DNA of 64,000 bases from Lunularia cruciata (taxonomy: Eukaryota > Streptophyta > Marchantiopsida > Lunulariales > Lunulariaceae): NCBI GenBank assembly GCA_948567375.1, contig OX419755.1, positions 1,679,001 to 1,743,000 on the forward strand. Direction: 5' to 3'. Below, one piece after another: positions 12,039 through 23,370 of the stretch. Numbering within the stretch: position 1 is the first letter of the stretch; each line of letters begins with the position of its first letter. Below the pieces are notes generated by a model, which saw nothing but the letters and a program-made list of their open reading frames with translations, ran no database searches and was not told where the DNA came from. The position numbers were made by a program, and so were the translations under genes.

Positions 12039-12381
12039 TCAAGGATTACAATTGGAGATGAGTACATGCAGCATCCAATGATGCTTACAGACATTATCAA
12101 AGTAGAGTTGCGCTAATGTTGGAGCATCCAAGATATCAAAGGTTGGTGCCAAGGGGATTTGCTTACTAAGCTTATCCACAAACACCACAATTGATGTGTG
12201 ACCTTGCTTTGTCTTGGGCAAGGATGTGATGAGATCCAAGCTCACATGTTCCCATCAAGCAAATGGAATGGGAAATGGATGAAGGAGTCCACTCAGTTTT
12301 TGGTTGTTGGCCTTGTTGCGTTGGCAGCTCTCACATGATAAGACAAACTCTCGGACATCTCATGTCATGTTAGGCCACCAC
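12039..12381 (-). pseudogene. Gypsy integrase, zinc-finger end and core start
   Basis: On the minus strand the sequence just left of the nested LTR reads WWPNM, then CESCQRNK, which is the CxxC half of the HHCC finger. It continues into the core DLITSLPKTKQGHTSIVVFV, which matches gypsy integrases. Two in-frame stops lie between these blocks. The D of DLITSLPK is the expected first catalytic residue. Confidence 0.85.
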
Positions 12382-12807
12382 TGTAACAATATGGAGTTTA
12401 GCGACGAAGTCAGTCAGGCTCACGAAGTAGCACATAAGACAAATTAGCCTAGAATATTCTGGAAGTATCTAGGAAGCTTCTTGGGAAGCTTCCCGGTTAG
12501 CTTAGCTTGCACCTTAAGTAAGTAGCTTCTAGAAGGAAGCTTCTAGAAGCTTCCAACTAGCTTAGCTTGCATGCCAAGTAGGCGGCTTCTAGAAGGAAGC
12601 TTCTTGAGAAGCTTCCTAGTTAACTTGGCTTGCACTCTAAGAAAGCAGCTTGAGGAAGCTTCTTGAGAAGCTTCTCAAGGGCCTTGTATGCTACCTATAA
12701 ATACCAAAGCCAAAGCTCATGCTAGGCATTCGGATTTTCCCCTCATTCAAGTGTCCCAATGGGAGCTTCCATTCTCCTATTTCTCTCCTTGGTTTTGGTC
12801 TTTTACA
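12382..12807 (+). mobile_element. Nested solo LTR of the same gypsy family, perfect TSD
   Basis: This 426-bp segment is the reverse complement of the element's LTRs, from TGTAACAATATGG to TTTTACA. It is flanked by ACCAC at 12377-12381 and 12808-12812, an exact 5-bp duplication. No internal region is present, so the second element was reduced to one LTR by LTR-LTR recombination. It interrupts the integrase zinc-finger region, whose codons resume on the other side. Confidence 0.95.
12540..12554. promoter_or_regulatory. Heat-shock-element-like trimer in solo LTR
   Basis: cTTCtaGAAgcTTCc fits the nTTCnnGAAnnTTCn consensus. It lies in an array of three roughly 62-bp units, each with one or more GAAGCTTC palindromes. 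Confidence 0.55.
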
Positions 12808-13350
12808 ACCACCATTGGCGTGGAGAGTACCCAAGGTGTTTTCTACATCCTGAAACCAGCAATTGGTAAGTCATGGGCTTCTTGGAGGTGTACAAGTCGG
12901 AGATTACCCTTGGCTGGAACATAGATTCAGTCCTCATGGAATAGAAGGCCTTCCTTGAAGGAGAAGGTGTTGTACTCCTTGTCGCTGGTTGCAAGATGCC
13001 CTTGTACTATCTGAAAGAATGGATCTTATTGTAGAGATGTGTTTTAAAATTGCTCTGGACCTTGGAGTCGATTACACCATCATAATTGCCATCATGATGA
13101 GAGGAAGAGACTTCAAATCAGGTTGCCGTGTTAGTGCATTAGGAATGATATGAAACTGATTGGGTTTGTACTCAAGTTTGATGCCAAACAACTATAGTTG
13201 TTCCTCCCATTGATGATGTCAACTCTTCATGTGTTCCAAATGTAATATCTGTAACAAGAGCTTGTGATCAATTCGCATGACCACTTGTTTTCCCAAGAGA
13301 TAATGCCTCCATACCTTGCCGACATATACCATCACTACTTGTTCTTGATC

Positions 13351-13620
13351 TCAAGTAGAGTAATTCCTTTTTGCTATATTTAGTATGCAAGACACAAAGG
13401 CAATAGAATGTAATCCATTTGTGAATTTTTGTTGCAACACGACTCCAATTGTAAAGTTAGAAGCATCAAAATCAACCACACATGGTAGTTGAAGATCATA
13501 TGGTTGAAGAATTGGTCTTGAAGACACCATATGTTTCAAATTCTGGAATGCTTCTTTGTGCTTGTTGGCCAATTGAAAGCTCAAGTTCTTCCCCAAGAGA
13601 TCAGTCAATGGTACGGCCAC
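13351..13620 (-). pseudogene. Gypsy RNase H domain fragment
   Basis: An 89-residue open frame contains PLTDLLGKN, EAFQNLKHMVSSRPILQPYD and then VVDFDASNFTIGVVLQQ. This is the connection and RNase H start typical of Ty3/gypsy pol, with the DAS catalytic aspartate present. Confidence 0.88.
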
Positions 13621-13769
13621 ATGAGCATAGTAGTGGATGAACCATCGGTAAAAACTAGCAATCTGTTAAATGCTTGTACTTCAGTAGCATCCTTTGGAGT
13701 AGGCCAATCAATGATAGCCTTGATTTTCTCCTCTTCCATCTTGATCTCCTCCGATGAGATCTTGTGACC

Positions 13770-14482
13770 CAAGAAGGTAATTTCCTTTTGCTAAAAGGCA
13801 CACTTCAAATTCTTGTAATTAAACTTCCACTATTGTAGTTGTCTTAGGACTTCTTGCACATGATTCAATTGTTCTACCTCTGTCTTGCTATAGATTAAGA
13901 TATCATCCAAGAAAACCACCATGTACTGATCCAACAGACCATCCAACACCTAAATCATTTGATCCATGAAGATTATTGGAGCATTAGTGAGCCCAAAAGG
14001 CAGAACTCTCCACTCAAAATATCTATACCTTGTGCAAAAAGCAATCTTTTTCACATCCTCCTTATCAATGGAGATTTGCCAATAGCCACTGAGAAGATCC
14101 AACTTGGAAATTATTGTACTCCACTCAATTGATCAAGCAAGTCATCAATTCGAGGCAAAGGGTATGCATTCTTCATTGTTTATTTCTTGAGCCCATGGTA
14201 ATCAATGCAAAAACAAAGTCCTCCATCCTTGTTTTGAACAAATAGTACTGGTGCTCCCCAAGGAGATGTATTATGTCATATGAAATCTTTCTCCAACAAC
14301 TCCGTAAGTGTTGTTCGTAACTCCTCCAACTCCTCTGGTGAGAGTTGATAGATTGGTCTACTCATTAGAGTACTCCCTGGTACTAATTCAATCTTGAAGT
14401 GCATAACACAACCAAAGAGTAATCCTTTCAGTAGATCATCCAAAAACACGTCTACAAACTCTTGAACTATGTGGTCAATCAT
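13770..14482 (-). pseudogene. Gypsy reverse transcriptase domain
   Basis: The 5' part reads EFVDVFLDDLLKG, then IELVPGSTLMSRPIYQLSPE and ELLEKDFI, the standard entry into gypsy RT. The catalytic block reads VVFLDDILIYSKT, with FLDD at 13902-13913, so both active-site aspartates remain. Frameshifts and stops separate the blocks. Confidence 0.88.
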
Positions 14483-14733
14483 TACTCAATGAGACTCCTT
14501 ACTCTCCTCAAATTCTCCTTGTGCAATCAGCTTTATCCAAATTGCAAAATAGACTTATCTTCCTCCAAAGCTTGCTCTATAGTTGTTTCATTGATAAACT
14601 TCCCATCTAAGGACTTATCTTCCATCAAGGCTCACTCTATGGCTGCTTTCTTGACAAACTTCCCATCTTGGGACTGACTATCCTTAGGTGGCTTACTCAA
14701 AGATGCCAAACAACCTAATCGGAAATTCTTACC

Positions 14734-15111
14734 TTAATGTTGTACTTGAATCTGTTGTCGGGTCCAATCAAATTTAACCTTATGGCATTCAAGCCAAGGT
14801 AGTCCTAGAATCATATCATAGTGTAAAGGTACCACTACAAACCTCATACACTCCAAATACTTCTTCCTAATCTTGAAGGTAACAAGATGCAAGGTACAAA
14901 CTGCAGAACCCTTTCTACCATCTGCCATCATCAATCTACTTCCAATTATTGGCTTGATAGGAATACCTAATTCCTTTGCTAATTGCATAGACATGCAAAT
15001 CTTTGAACTTCTAGAATTAACCAAAATCCTACAACCACAATCAAATATCATGCCTTGCAAGTGAAGCAAACTTGCATTGGTCAAGCCTTCAATCCCATTG
15101 GAACTAATCAA
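14734..15111 (-). pseudogene. Retropepsin-like aspartic protease of the gypsy element
   Basis: The 125-residue frame has the catalytic-loop region MIFDCGCRILVNSRSS, where DSGA has become DCGC but the aspartate remains. It continues with LAKELGIPIKP, VVPLHYDMILGLPWL and a Trp near the end, the pattern of retropepsin-like domains in plant gypsy elements. Confidence 0.82.
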
Positions 15112-15221
15112 GTTCCCAATAGGCGGCTCAAGATCTCCTACTGGGATTCCTTGTTTCCTTGATCATTCTGCTCCACAAATTCCATTTGGGTGACTTGTTG
15201 AGGTCGTTCATTCTTGGGTGG

Positions 15222-15263
15222 ACACTTTGCAATGTGGTGTCTAATTTGGCAACAACAGAAACA
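15222..15263 (-). pseudogene. Gag CCHC zinc knuckle
   Basis: The minus-strand codons give CFCCCQIRHHIAKC, which satisfies C-X2-C-X4-H-X4-C exactly. It lies at the expected place between gag and the protease. Confidence 0.8.
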
Positions 15264-16291
15264 TCCACCATTTTATCATTATCTTTCACAATCTATTGTG
15301 CCAAGTGATCTTCATTGGATAGCACCAATCTCCATTGGCATTGGCTCTCCCACTTGTGTGTAGTGTGTGTGTGAGTTTGGGGAAGGCCGAGGTCAAGACC
15401 AAATTGTTGCAACCAAGGCATCAAAGTGCTCAGCCAACTGCATGGCTTTCTCCAAGTCTTTGGGCTCACGCATAGTCACTTCTAGTCTGGTCCGGACTTC
15501 AAGACTCTCACAAAGTGATCTAGAGCTTCTCCATCTAGTATATCCAAAATTTGCATAATGGTGTTTTGGAATTGAGTGATATAACTTCTTATCAAGCCAA
15601 TCTACTTCAATTCTACCAACTTATCTTGTGCGGACTCTGTGGCATTTATAGCTTGGAACTGCCCAATTATTGCACACTTGAATTCTTCCTATGTCAAGAT
15701 TGGTGTGAAAAATTGCCGCTCACCTCATTCTACTCTACATTTCCACCATAATTTAGCCACTCCAATTAATTGACTTGAGGCCAATAGAATTTGTCTTCAT
15801 TCATCTTGAAGGTTTGTTGCTTCAAAGTAATGTTCACAATCAAACACAAAATTTTCCACCATCCTTGGAAATTTCTTGCCTTCAAATACCTTAGGCTTAA
15901 GAAATTGGATTCGCTCTTCTTCTTGAACTTGTGCTCTCTACCTGCTCTTGTATATGAGGTCTCATTCACCTAACAATTGAGTAAGGTGCTTGATTTGTTA
16001 TTGCATAGCAAGGATAACTTTGGGTATCATTTTTATGGCTTCTATTCTATCACACTATCCTCAATTTATCTAATTTATCAACACATAGATGCAGCACGTC
16101 CACTTTTCTCCATAAGTTACAACCAAAAGCACCAAGGGTTCCTTAGATAAGGTGATCATATGTAGAAAATCCTATTCAAAGCGTGAGGTAATGAATTGTG
16201 TGAAACAATGCTTGGGTAGTACCTAGACACAAAAATCCCAATGGTTTGGTGGAAGTGGATTTGGTGGTCCATAAATTCCATCCATCCCATT

Positions 16292-16307
16292 CTTACTCTG
16301 ATACCAA
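16292..16307 (-). other. Primer binding site, initiator tRNA-Met type
   Basis: Directly next to the 5' LTR the minus strand reads TGGTATCAGAGTAAG, which matches the complement of the plant initiator tRNA-Met 3' end (TGGTATCAGAGC) over 11 of 12 bases. Confidence 0.85.
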
Positions 16308-16735
16308 TGCAAAAGATCAAGACCAAAGGGAGAAATACGAGAATGGAATATCACATTGGCACACTTGAATGTGTGAAACTTCAAATGCCTAGCATGAGCT
16401 TTGGCTCTTGTATTTATAAGGAGCATACAAGGCTCTTGAGAAGCTTCTCAAGAAGTTTCCTTGAGCCATTTTCTTGGAGTGCAATCCAACTTAACTAGGA
16501 AGTTTTCAAGAAGCTTCCTTCTTGAAGCTATCTACTTGGCGTGCAAGCTAAGCTAGTTGGAAGTTTTCTTTCTAAAAGTTTTCTTCTAGAAACTACCTAC
16601 TTGGAGTACAAGCTAAGCTAATGGGAAGCTTCCAAAAAGCTTCCTAAATACTTCTATAATATTCTTTGCTAATTTGACCTATTCACTACTTTGTTAGCTT
16701 TGACTAACGTTGTTGCTAAACTCCATATTGTTTCA
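16308..16735 (-). repeat. 5' LTR of the gypsy element
   Basis: In plus-strand coordinates it runs from TGCAAAAGATCAAGACC to ATTGTTTCA and aligns throughout with 10718-11141. It has diverged more than the solo LTR: several HindIII-type AAGCTT palindromes have become AGTTTT. Confidence 0.9.
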
Positions 16736-17541
16736 TAGTGTCCAAGAAGAAGAGTATTAATTGAGAGCGCTTGGGCTACACATTTTTACTCACATGCTTA
16801 ACCTAATATCAAGGAGCAACAAAGGCAATGATGCTCAAGTAGTAGCACGTAGGTCTATGGAGACTCTACAATTCACCAAGCGGTAGCCTTGGCTCTAATG
16901 GTGTACTCTTCTTAGAGGGCTACCCAATCTCCTCTCAGAAACCTATGAATCCTACAAGTAGTCTTACAATGTCTCCAAGCACCTCCATGGGTTGGAAGGA
17001 GTAATGTACATGGTGGAAAAAGGACAAATAAAGTCCTTATGGAGATATCTTTGCCATGAGCATCAAAAAAAGCACAAAATAAAAGAGAGAGAGTGTGTGT
17101 GTGGAGCCAATGAGAGGACAAAATGGCAAGAGGATGCAAGTGTACATCCATGGTCGGGTAGGAATGCCTATAAAGGGTCAATGAGCATAACCAAGAATAC
17201 AAGTCTAGGGGAGTCTAGAGAGCCACTACCAACATACAAATAGGGTCTAAAGGTGTAGGACAAATGGTAGCCTTAGCTTTCATACTCAAGTACAAGATCT
17301 CCCTCTATGTTGGGTGAGCCTAATCCCTACCCATGGACAATCTAGATAGATTGAGTAGGTGCATATATATATGGATGTGATGATGGCTCTGGTGTAGGAG
17401 AATGGTCTTGTGTGAGTGGTGGGAGGAGGGTGTGGAGGGTCCACAAGAGGAAGATCAGGAGTAGAGGAGTGGTGGGGCATCCTCCATAGGGAGTCACTCT
17501 ATCAGGCACATCAATGGTAGAGGAGAAGTATGTGATCTAGG

Positions 17542-17832
17542 GATTGAAGGGACTCCATCTAGATAAACCGTGGCAATTGTGGGTGTATGTTGAAACAGAC
17601 GGGGTCCGGGTCAAGCCCTGGGTCGCATATACGTGGTGTGAGGTACCAGATGAGGAGTGACACTTGAGATAGTTCCTTTATGGCCCTGATTGAAGGGACT
17701 CCATCCAGATAAACCTTGGCAATTGTGGTGTATGTTGAAACAGACGGGGTACGGGTCAAGCCCTAGGTTGCATATACGTGGTGTGAGGTACCAGATGAGG
17801 AGTGACACTTGAGATAGTTCCTTTATGGCCTT
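17542..17832. repeat. Tandem duplication, 2 x 146 bp
   Basis: GATTGAAGGGACTCCATC starts at 17542 and again at 17688. The two units differ at only a few positions. Confidence 0.95.
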
Positions 17833-18073
17833 GTGCCAAGGAGCATAAGGGAGGCATGAGGAGAGATGCTACAAAAAGTCTGTAGACCCTAAAGATGCCA
17901 TCCCAAAAGAGCCAGACATAGAAAACAGAAGAGTCAATGTCAAAACACAAAAGAGATAAACAAAAAGTGCAAAAGGAAAGAGAGAAGAGAGAGCATGCAA
18001 GGGAGGTGAGAGGACCTAGATGTGATCTATAAAGATCTCCTTCTTCCTCCAATGCCCAATCCCCTGGTGTGTG

Positions 18074-18205
18074 CAATTGCCCAACCATGCCAAAAGTGCA
18101 ATGCCCTCTAGTACAAAAATGTCCAATAGAAGAACCATTCAATTGCCCACACATGCCAAAAGTGCAGTGCCCTCTAGTACAAGAATGTCCAAAAGAAGAA
18201 CCATT
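18074..18205. repeat. Tandem duplication, 2 x 66 bp
   Basis: CAATTGCCCA starts at 18074 and 18140. Both units continue with CATGCCAAAAGTGCA and CCCTCTAGTACAA, with a few substitutions. Confidence 0.92.
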
Positions 18206-18350
18206 CAATACAAAAATTCCTAATGCGGCATAATCCCTATTTCTCAAATGCACCGACACCTCCTATGTACTAAACCAAGAGGGTTTTCTCTACTATGCTG
18301 TGCTGGTTCCCAAATTTCCTAGGCCCATGACACCCATGTAGGCAATAGGC

Positions 18351-20180
18351 ACACCGTCCTTGTTCTGTTTGATCACTTTGTCCTTGCTCACATTGTACAT
18401 GAACCAACTCGATCAAAAGGCAGACCTTTTATTGCGCTCCCGTGATATGATTTCTCACTCACCTAATTCTACCACAGATAATTCTGATGCCCCACGCTGC
18501 CACCTTCGTTTTGAAGTTGTCTCCCAAGTAGAAGTTATGTGGGTGCAGATTCGGGGTCCGAAGAACAAGTCTTGCATATATGTGAGGGTCTGACCTCTAA
18601 ATTTAATCCTCCACTCCAAAGTTCTCTCGATCTTGACCCACAAACAGCCGTCTCTTTGAGCCTAACTATATGAAGAAAATGGTCTTCTATTCTAGTAATC
18701 TACTTCCACTAGAAGACCATCTAGTGCACAAAGTCTGCTCCAAGTCACCACACTATTTGCATGAAGGTCTTCTCTAAGGTTTGAACCACACTGCATCATC
18801 CCCACTTCTAGTGTACTTCCATTCTACAGGAAATCAACCTGGATCCTCCATACACACCGCCATCCGCAAGTTTGTCAGTAGCTCAAAATTGATCCTGAGC
18901 TGCAATAATTTCCATATCCATATTGATAGAGGATGAATCCAGCAGCATCACTCACAAAAGGCTTCGGACCTCAGACTCATCGCTTGTAGTAGAATTTTGG
19001 AGTTTTCTTTCTGAATCACTCAAAGCCTGCTCTAAATGATCTCTACCTTCTTCTCAAGTAAATCCACCCGCAATTCACTTCTCCATTATGTGTCCTCCAT
19101 CATGTGACTACTGCTTCTTCTCGCGTCCCCTCGCCTCAACTAATCAATCTCATATTTCAGCAACTACAATCTCTAATTTACACAACTACTCTACTTCTTT
19201 CAAATTAGAGTCATCGATCCCATGGATAAACGTTGATTGGTATTTGATTCAGAATTCCACTGCATGCTAGCTACTTCGTGCACGATGATAAACGTTGATT
19301 GGTATTTGATTCAGATTTCCACTGCATGCTAGCTACTTCGTGCACGATGTCCACTTCTTACAAGGATAACTGTATGTTTTGTTGCATGCAACCCTGTCTA
19401 CCGTATATCTATCTTGTGACTGCACAAATTCAATCCTCTCTTGAATAGTGAGATCTCATCAGTAATAGTCTAACGGAGGGTCTTGCAATTTGAGTTTGTC
19501 TCCAATTGCACTCGGTGCAATTGTCTATCATTTCATTATTGTTTGGACGAGTCATGAAGATCCAAAAACTACCTCTTCCAATGGTGGTGCATTAGGTGTA
19601 GGCTACGGACAGAAATCGAGGTATACATCTCTTGGCAATAACACAATCTTTATCCAGTTATGTTTCACCTTCTATGAGTGATAATCAGGACGCGCTCTCG
19701 TGGTAGTCTCCTGCTAAATAAAGTACTGTGGTCAACCGTGAATGTGTGTTTGACCACGTTGTGCTCGCAAAATACAACGCACCGAGTAGTCCAAAAACCT
19801 AAAGCAACTGCTTTCCTTTAGCTTTTCGTTGTTTTCTCTGTTCTATATGTCCTTGCACCCTTACAAATATGTGGGTATCTCAATGAAACCAAATATTGGA
19901 AAGATTTTGTCTAAAAGACAACTGATTTAGATGCCCCTTTGCTGTCATTCGGGTTGCGATATTTAGTGTGCGTAAGCTCTAACTCTAAACAAACTTCAAA
20001 TAATTAAGACCGCGAGGTCACATATAATAATATGTAAATGAATGCTGCATATATAGGTCCAACTGCTTATAGTCGTGCTTATCCCTTATTTTCTGCTTCA
20101 TCCATCAAGGGTTCGCGGCGAACTTAACATCGCCCCTTGTAACATCCAATAGGGGTTTCAATTATAGTTTTACATGTACC
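18351..20180. other. Unique-looking DNA, no gene recognised
   Basis: CpG content is higher than in the neighbouring repeats. Short frames on both strands have no recognisable motif, and exons of a spliced gene could be hidden here. Confidence 0.4.
19225..19348. repeat. Tandem duplication, 2 x 62 bp
   Basis: GATAAACGTTGATTGGTATT starts at 19225 and 19287. The units are nearly identical. Confidence 0.95.
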
Positions 20181-20192
20181 CATAGAAATGTA

Positions 20193-20237
20193 AATGAAGA
20201 AGGCGACCGCGTAGAAAAAACGAAGGATGGGAAGACT
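20193..20237 (-). mobile_element. Short dispersed retroposon, 5'-truncated copy (45 bp)
   Basis: Only the 3' half of the unit is present, from the GTCTTCCCATCCTTCG block to CTACGCGGTCGCC. It is flanked by CATAGAAATGTA at 20181-20192 and CATAAAAATGTA at 20238-20249, a 12-bp duplication with one mismatch. Loss of the 5' end with a duplication present fits target-primed reverse transcription. Confidence 0.8.
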
Positions 20238-20249
20238 CATAAAAATGTA

Positions 20250-23200
20250 GGGTTTAGGTTTACAGGTAGACTGCAGACATTTCATGAGTGGAGACTTCAT
20301 AGCTGTAGAAGTTATCGGTCACTTTCGGGAATGAAGATCTCGTAGATATAAATATTGTAAAAGGCTATGGATCACATTCATTAGTGAAGATCTCATACCC
20401 ATAAAAGATTATAGGTCATTTTAACTTCATGGGTGAGGACGTCTTAGCCACGAAAAGTTATACATCACCATTATGAAGATCTCGTAGCCGTTAAAGGTGA
20501 ATCATCATTTTTTTTCTGTTATGAAATTTTCGTCTATAGATAAAAGCTGTTTCTAGGGGCTTGGTCACTACCCTTAAAACTATAATTAAAACCGGCTAAT
20601 GAAGATTTGTAGGTACCTTGTTATGTCCACATACCGGATTTAAATAAAGCTTTCCTGAATACAGGGTAAGGACAGATTCCAGCCTTGTCCATCGATTTCT
20701 GCACGAAACGCACTCCAGAGCTCTGAGTCCAGTCAACACCGCTTGAGGATATCCGGTGTATATGCTAAACATAAAAGTGTAGATTTGGAACAAATAAAAT
20801 CGCTGCCAGATGTTTGAAGTTATATATATTATATGGGTGAGATGTAGTTCAGTAGAAAGGTCAACTGAATGGAGATGTAATCTAAGATAGCAGAATTTGC
20901 TACATATTCTGTTGAGCTTTGTGTTTTTGGTAGGAAATGTTCTTTCTTATTAATATTCACAAGTAGACAAGAATCATGGACTTTTTGAAAAGACTGGTAC
21001 CCTCTTAAAGTACATACAAGTTCCACTAAAGTTCCACTATGTTTTGTGTTAAAAAGAGGTGAAAAGTAATAATACAGATTGTCTTTTGGATGTATCTAAA
21101 GGTAAGAAATATGGGTATCAGTTTACTCTAGATTGGTGAAAAGTAGTGGACAAGTTCTCCTCTTCCATTCTCATTTAATTTGAACTTAAGTAAAAATAAG
21201 TAAAAATTTATTATGTACTGCCATAGAAGAGTCCATACAGGTAATGAACGCAAGCTTTCAGAACAAAAGAGTTATATACCTTTTCGAATATTATCTAGTA
21301 AAGGATAACTTCGGAATCCATTTATTTTGTATATTTCAATATGAGTATTCCTTGGTAAATTTCATTTTTTTAATTAAATGTCTTGAATGTAAAATGTATA
21401 GAATTGGTTACTTCCGGGGCATTCATTTAATCAGGGCAGACCGTAAGCAGGTATTTGAAGATGAGAACAAGGGCAAATTTACGTATCGGCGCATCTGCCA
21501 ATGTTTTCGTGTGTTGGAGCATGACACAAGATACACCTCGATTGGTTGGGAGTTTTCTAAGATTAGTTATGGATATATGACTTATTTATGATCATAAAGC
21601 ATTGACGTTTTGCTCGCAGAGATTGGTGCCGTAATTCGCCATTCAAAATGCAAGTAGATCGTGCCTACATTGAGAGGGACATAACATCCCAAAATTTCAC
21701 TCTCACTTATCATCTTATCTCACTTATCATTTATCAAATAGAGAGTCTCCGTCACATTACATCAACCACTCTAGATCTTTCAGAGTACAGAATCAGCGTG
21801 ATAGACTCTAGATTAGATGCTGTATTGAGCTTTGACAGGCATACAACCTAGACAGCAAGATAGACTCTAGATTAGTCGTTGTGTTGCGCCATGACAGTTA
21901 ATACAACCTAGAACACGAGGGAAATTTTGGATGCATGAATGATCTCCTGAATTCAATCTACAGATATCATACAGTGCGGCAGGAAATCTTATTGTGCCAG
22001 TATGAACCTACGAACCTAAGTAATCCCTTGCGACGACAAATTATAACACCGAATCCTTGTAAAACCACGCCGATCTACCGGGATTGCATGCAGCAGTGGC
22101 GTTCTTATGCTCCAGACAAGAACTCGATTAGCTGATTTCCTAACCATAGAGAGAATGGGGGCCAAGGCTTTTATTCAAACTCCCGTAGACTTGGAGTGAT
22201 TATCCACCATGGAAGAGGTATGGCATAGTTTGAAGCTTACAGCGGTACATTATTAGTCGTGAGAGTACTTACTAGTGGACTAAGGAAGTCACGACTATCT
22301 CCAATCAAAGGTGTTTGTGAGGTCCACTACACCCACACTTTCCGTAGTCCTAGGTTCTCTACTGTATGAACCCTTCTCCGGAACAACGACGAACTGAATG
22401 TTGCAGCGTTCCTCAAGAGTTTCCACGTTTTCAAGAATTTAGAAAGATTCTCATTAAGAACGCGATTACGAAGTTCATACGTCAACTTTTCGACCTTTTT
22501 ACTGATTGGAAAGTTAGACAGGTTGATTCGACCACATCAAACTTCAGCAAAATTAAATTATAATTCAATCTATAAGCAAATCATAGTATGGAACCTCTCT
22601 TCCTCGTTACAGACTAGAGGAAGCAACTTCGACTTCCCAGTTTCCATAACCGTCGTACTTTAGCATGAATCCGCAAGTTTTAGTACATGTCCTATAGACG
22701 ACCTCTATCGCTTAAATCATCATCATTATTTCTATTTTGATGGATTAATTTTGGGAGCTGCGTTTCTTTTTCAATAGTCTTTCTTCAAAACACGTTTAGC
22801 TTATCTAAAGTTCCACAAACAGACGTTTCGGCACAGAATCAAGTGAGGAAGTCACCGGAAGCCAAATAAATACAAATAAGGTAAAAAGAAAGTATAGAAG
22901 ACTCCATACAAAGATGAACGATAAGATGAAGTTCTCGAGATAAACCCCAAAATTAAACATTGTAATAGAAGAGTAATTGAATATCGTATGAGCTTATTAA
23001 GCAGACAAATATTTAATCATGCGATACTAATCAAAGTGATAGAAGGTTTTTTAAGTGACTTTTCATCGTTACTGTATGTAGATATAAACCTAGAGCTTAT
23101 GATTGCTCTAGAGTGATTGAGATTCTCATAGTACCTCACCTTTGTATTAGATTCCAAGCCATTTCTAAAAAAGACAGTCAAAAGATACCAGAATATCTCA

Positions 23201-23356
23201 AATGCCAAGGTATTAAAGCAACCACATGTACATGGTGCCAAATGGCCCTCCTTGTCCTTGTTCGTAAAGGTGGCTCTATGCTTGTAATGTTATTTGTGCA
23301 GAAAAACTCCACCCACAAAAGTCTATCCACCACCATATCACATAAGGCGCACTTTA
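20250..23356. other. Unique-looking DNA, no gene recognised
   Basis: Mixed composition with short frames such as 21244-21591 (plus). None shows a recognisable domain or a convincing exon pattern. Confidence 0.4.
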
Positions 23357-23370
23357 CATCAAGAGAGGTA

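Larger units (their letters stand above)
11142..16307 (-). pseudogene. Gypsy gag-pol, inactivated
   Basis: The internal region encodes gag and pol on the minus strand, but several stops and frameshifts split it. Recognisable parts in transcription order are the CCHC zinc knuckle (15222-15263), aspartic protease (14734-15111), start of reverse transcriptase (14276-14482), the FLDD active site (13902-13913), RNase H (13351-13620) and integrase (12039-13000). The integrase zinc-finger part is split by the nested solo LTR. No full-length product is possible. Confidence 0.92.
10718..16735 (-). mobile_element. Ty3/gypsy LTR retrotransposon, decayed, 6.0 kb
   Basis: Two direct LTRs (10718-11141 and 16308-16735) bracket a gag-pol region read on the minus strand, so the 5' LTR is the right-hand one. 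The primer binding site, zinc knuckle, protease, reverse transcriptase, RNase H and integrase occur in the order typical of Ty3/gypsy. The flanking 5 bp are GAGTG on the left and TAGTG on the right, a target-site duplication with one mismatch. LTR divergence and many stops and frameshifts show that the copy is old and inactive. A solo LTR of the same family is inserted in the opposite orientation at 12382-12807. Confidence 0.93.
16736..18350. other. Decayed repeat tract (right flank of the gypsy element)
   Basis: This CpG-poor sequence, like that at 8260-10717, probably belongs to the same interrupted older repeat. Short frames such as 17756-18259 on the minus strand arise across tandem duplications and have no recognisable domain. 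Confidence 0.4.

Noticed and set aside
16850-16900. A second primer binding site (GCCTTGGCTCTAATGG)
   Set aside because: It matches the usual TTGGCTCTGATACCA only over the first eight bases, and no LTR could be paired next to it.
17756-18259. A 167-codon minus-strand open frame
   Set aside because: It covers two sets of tandem duplications in CpG-poor decayed DNA, and its repetitive peptide is a by-product of them.
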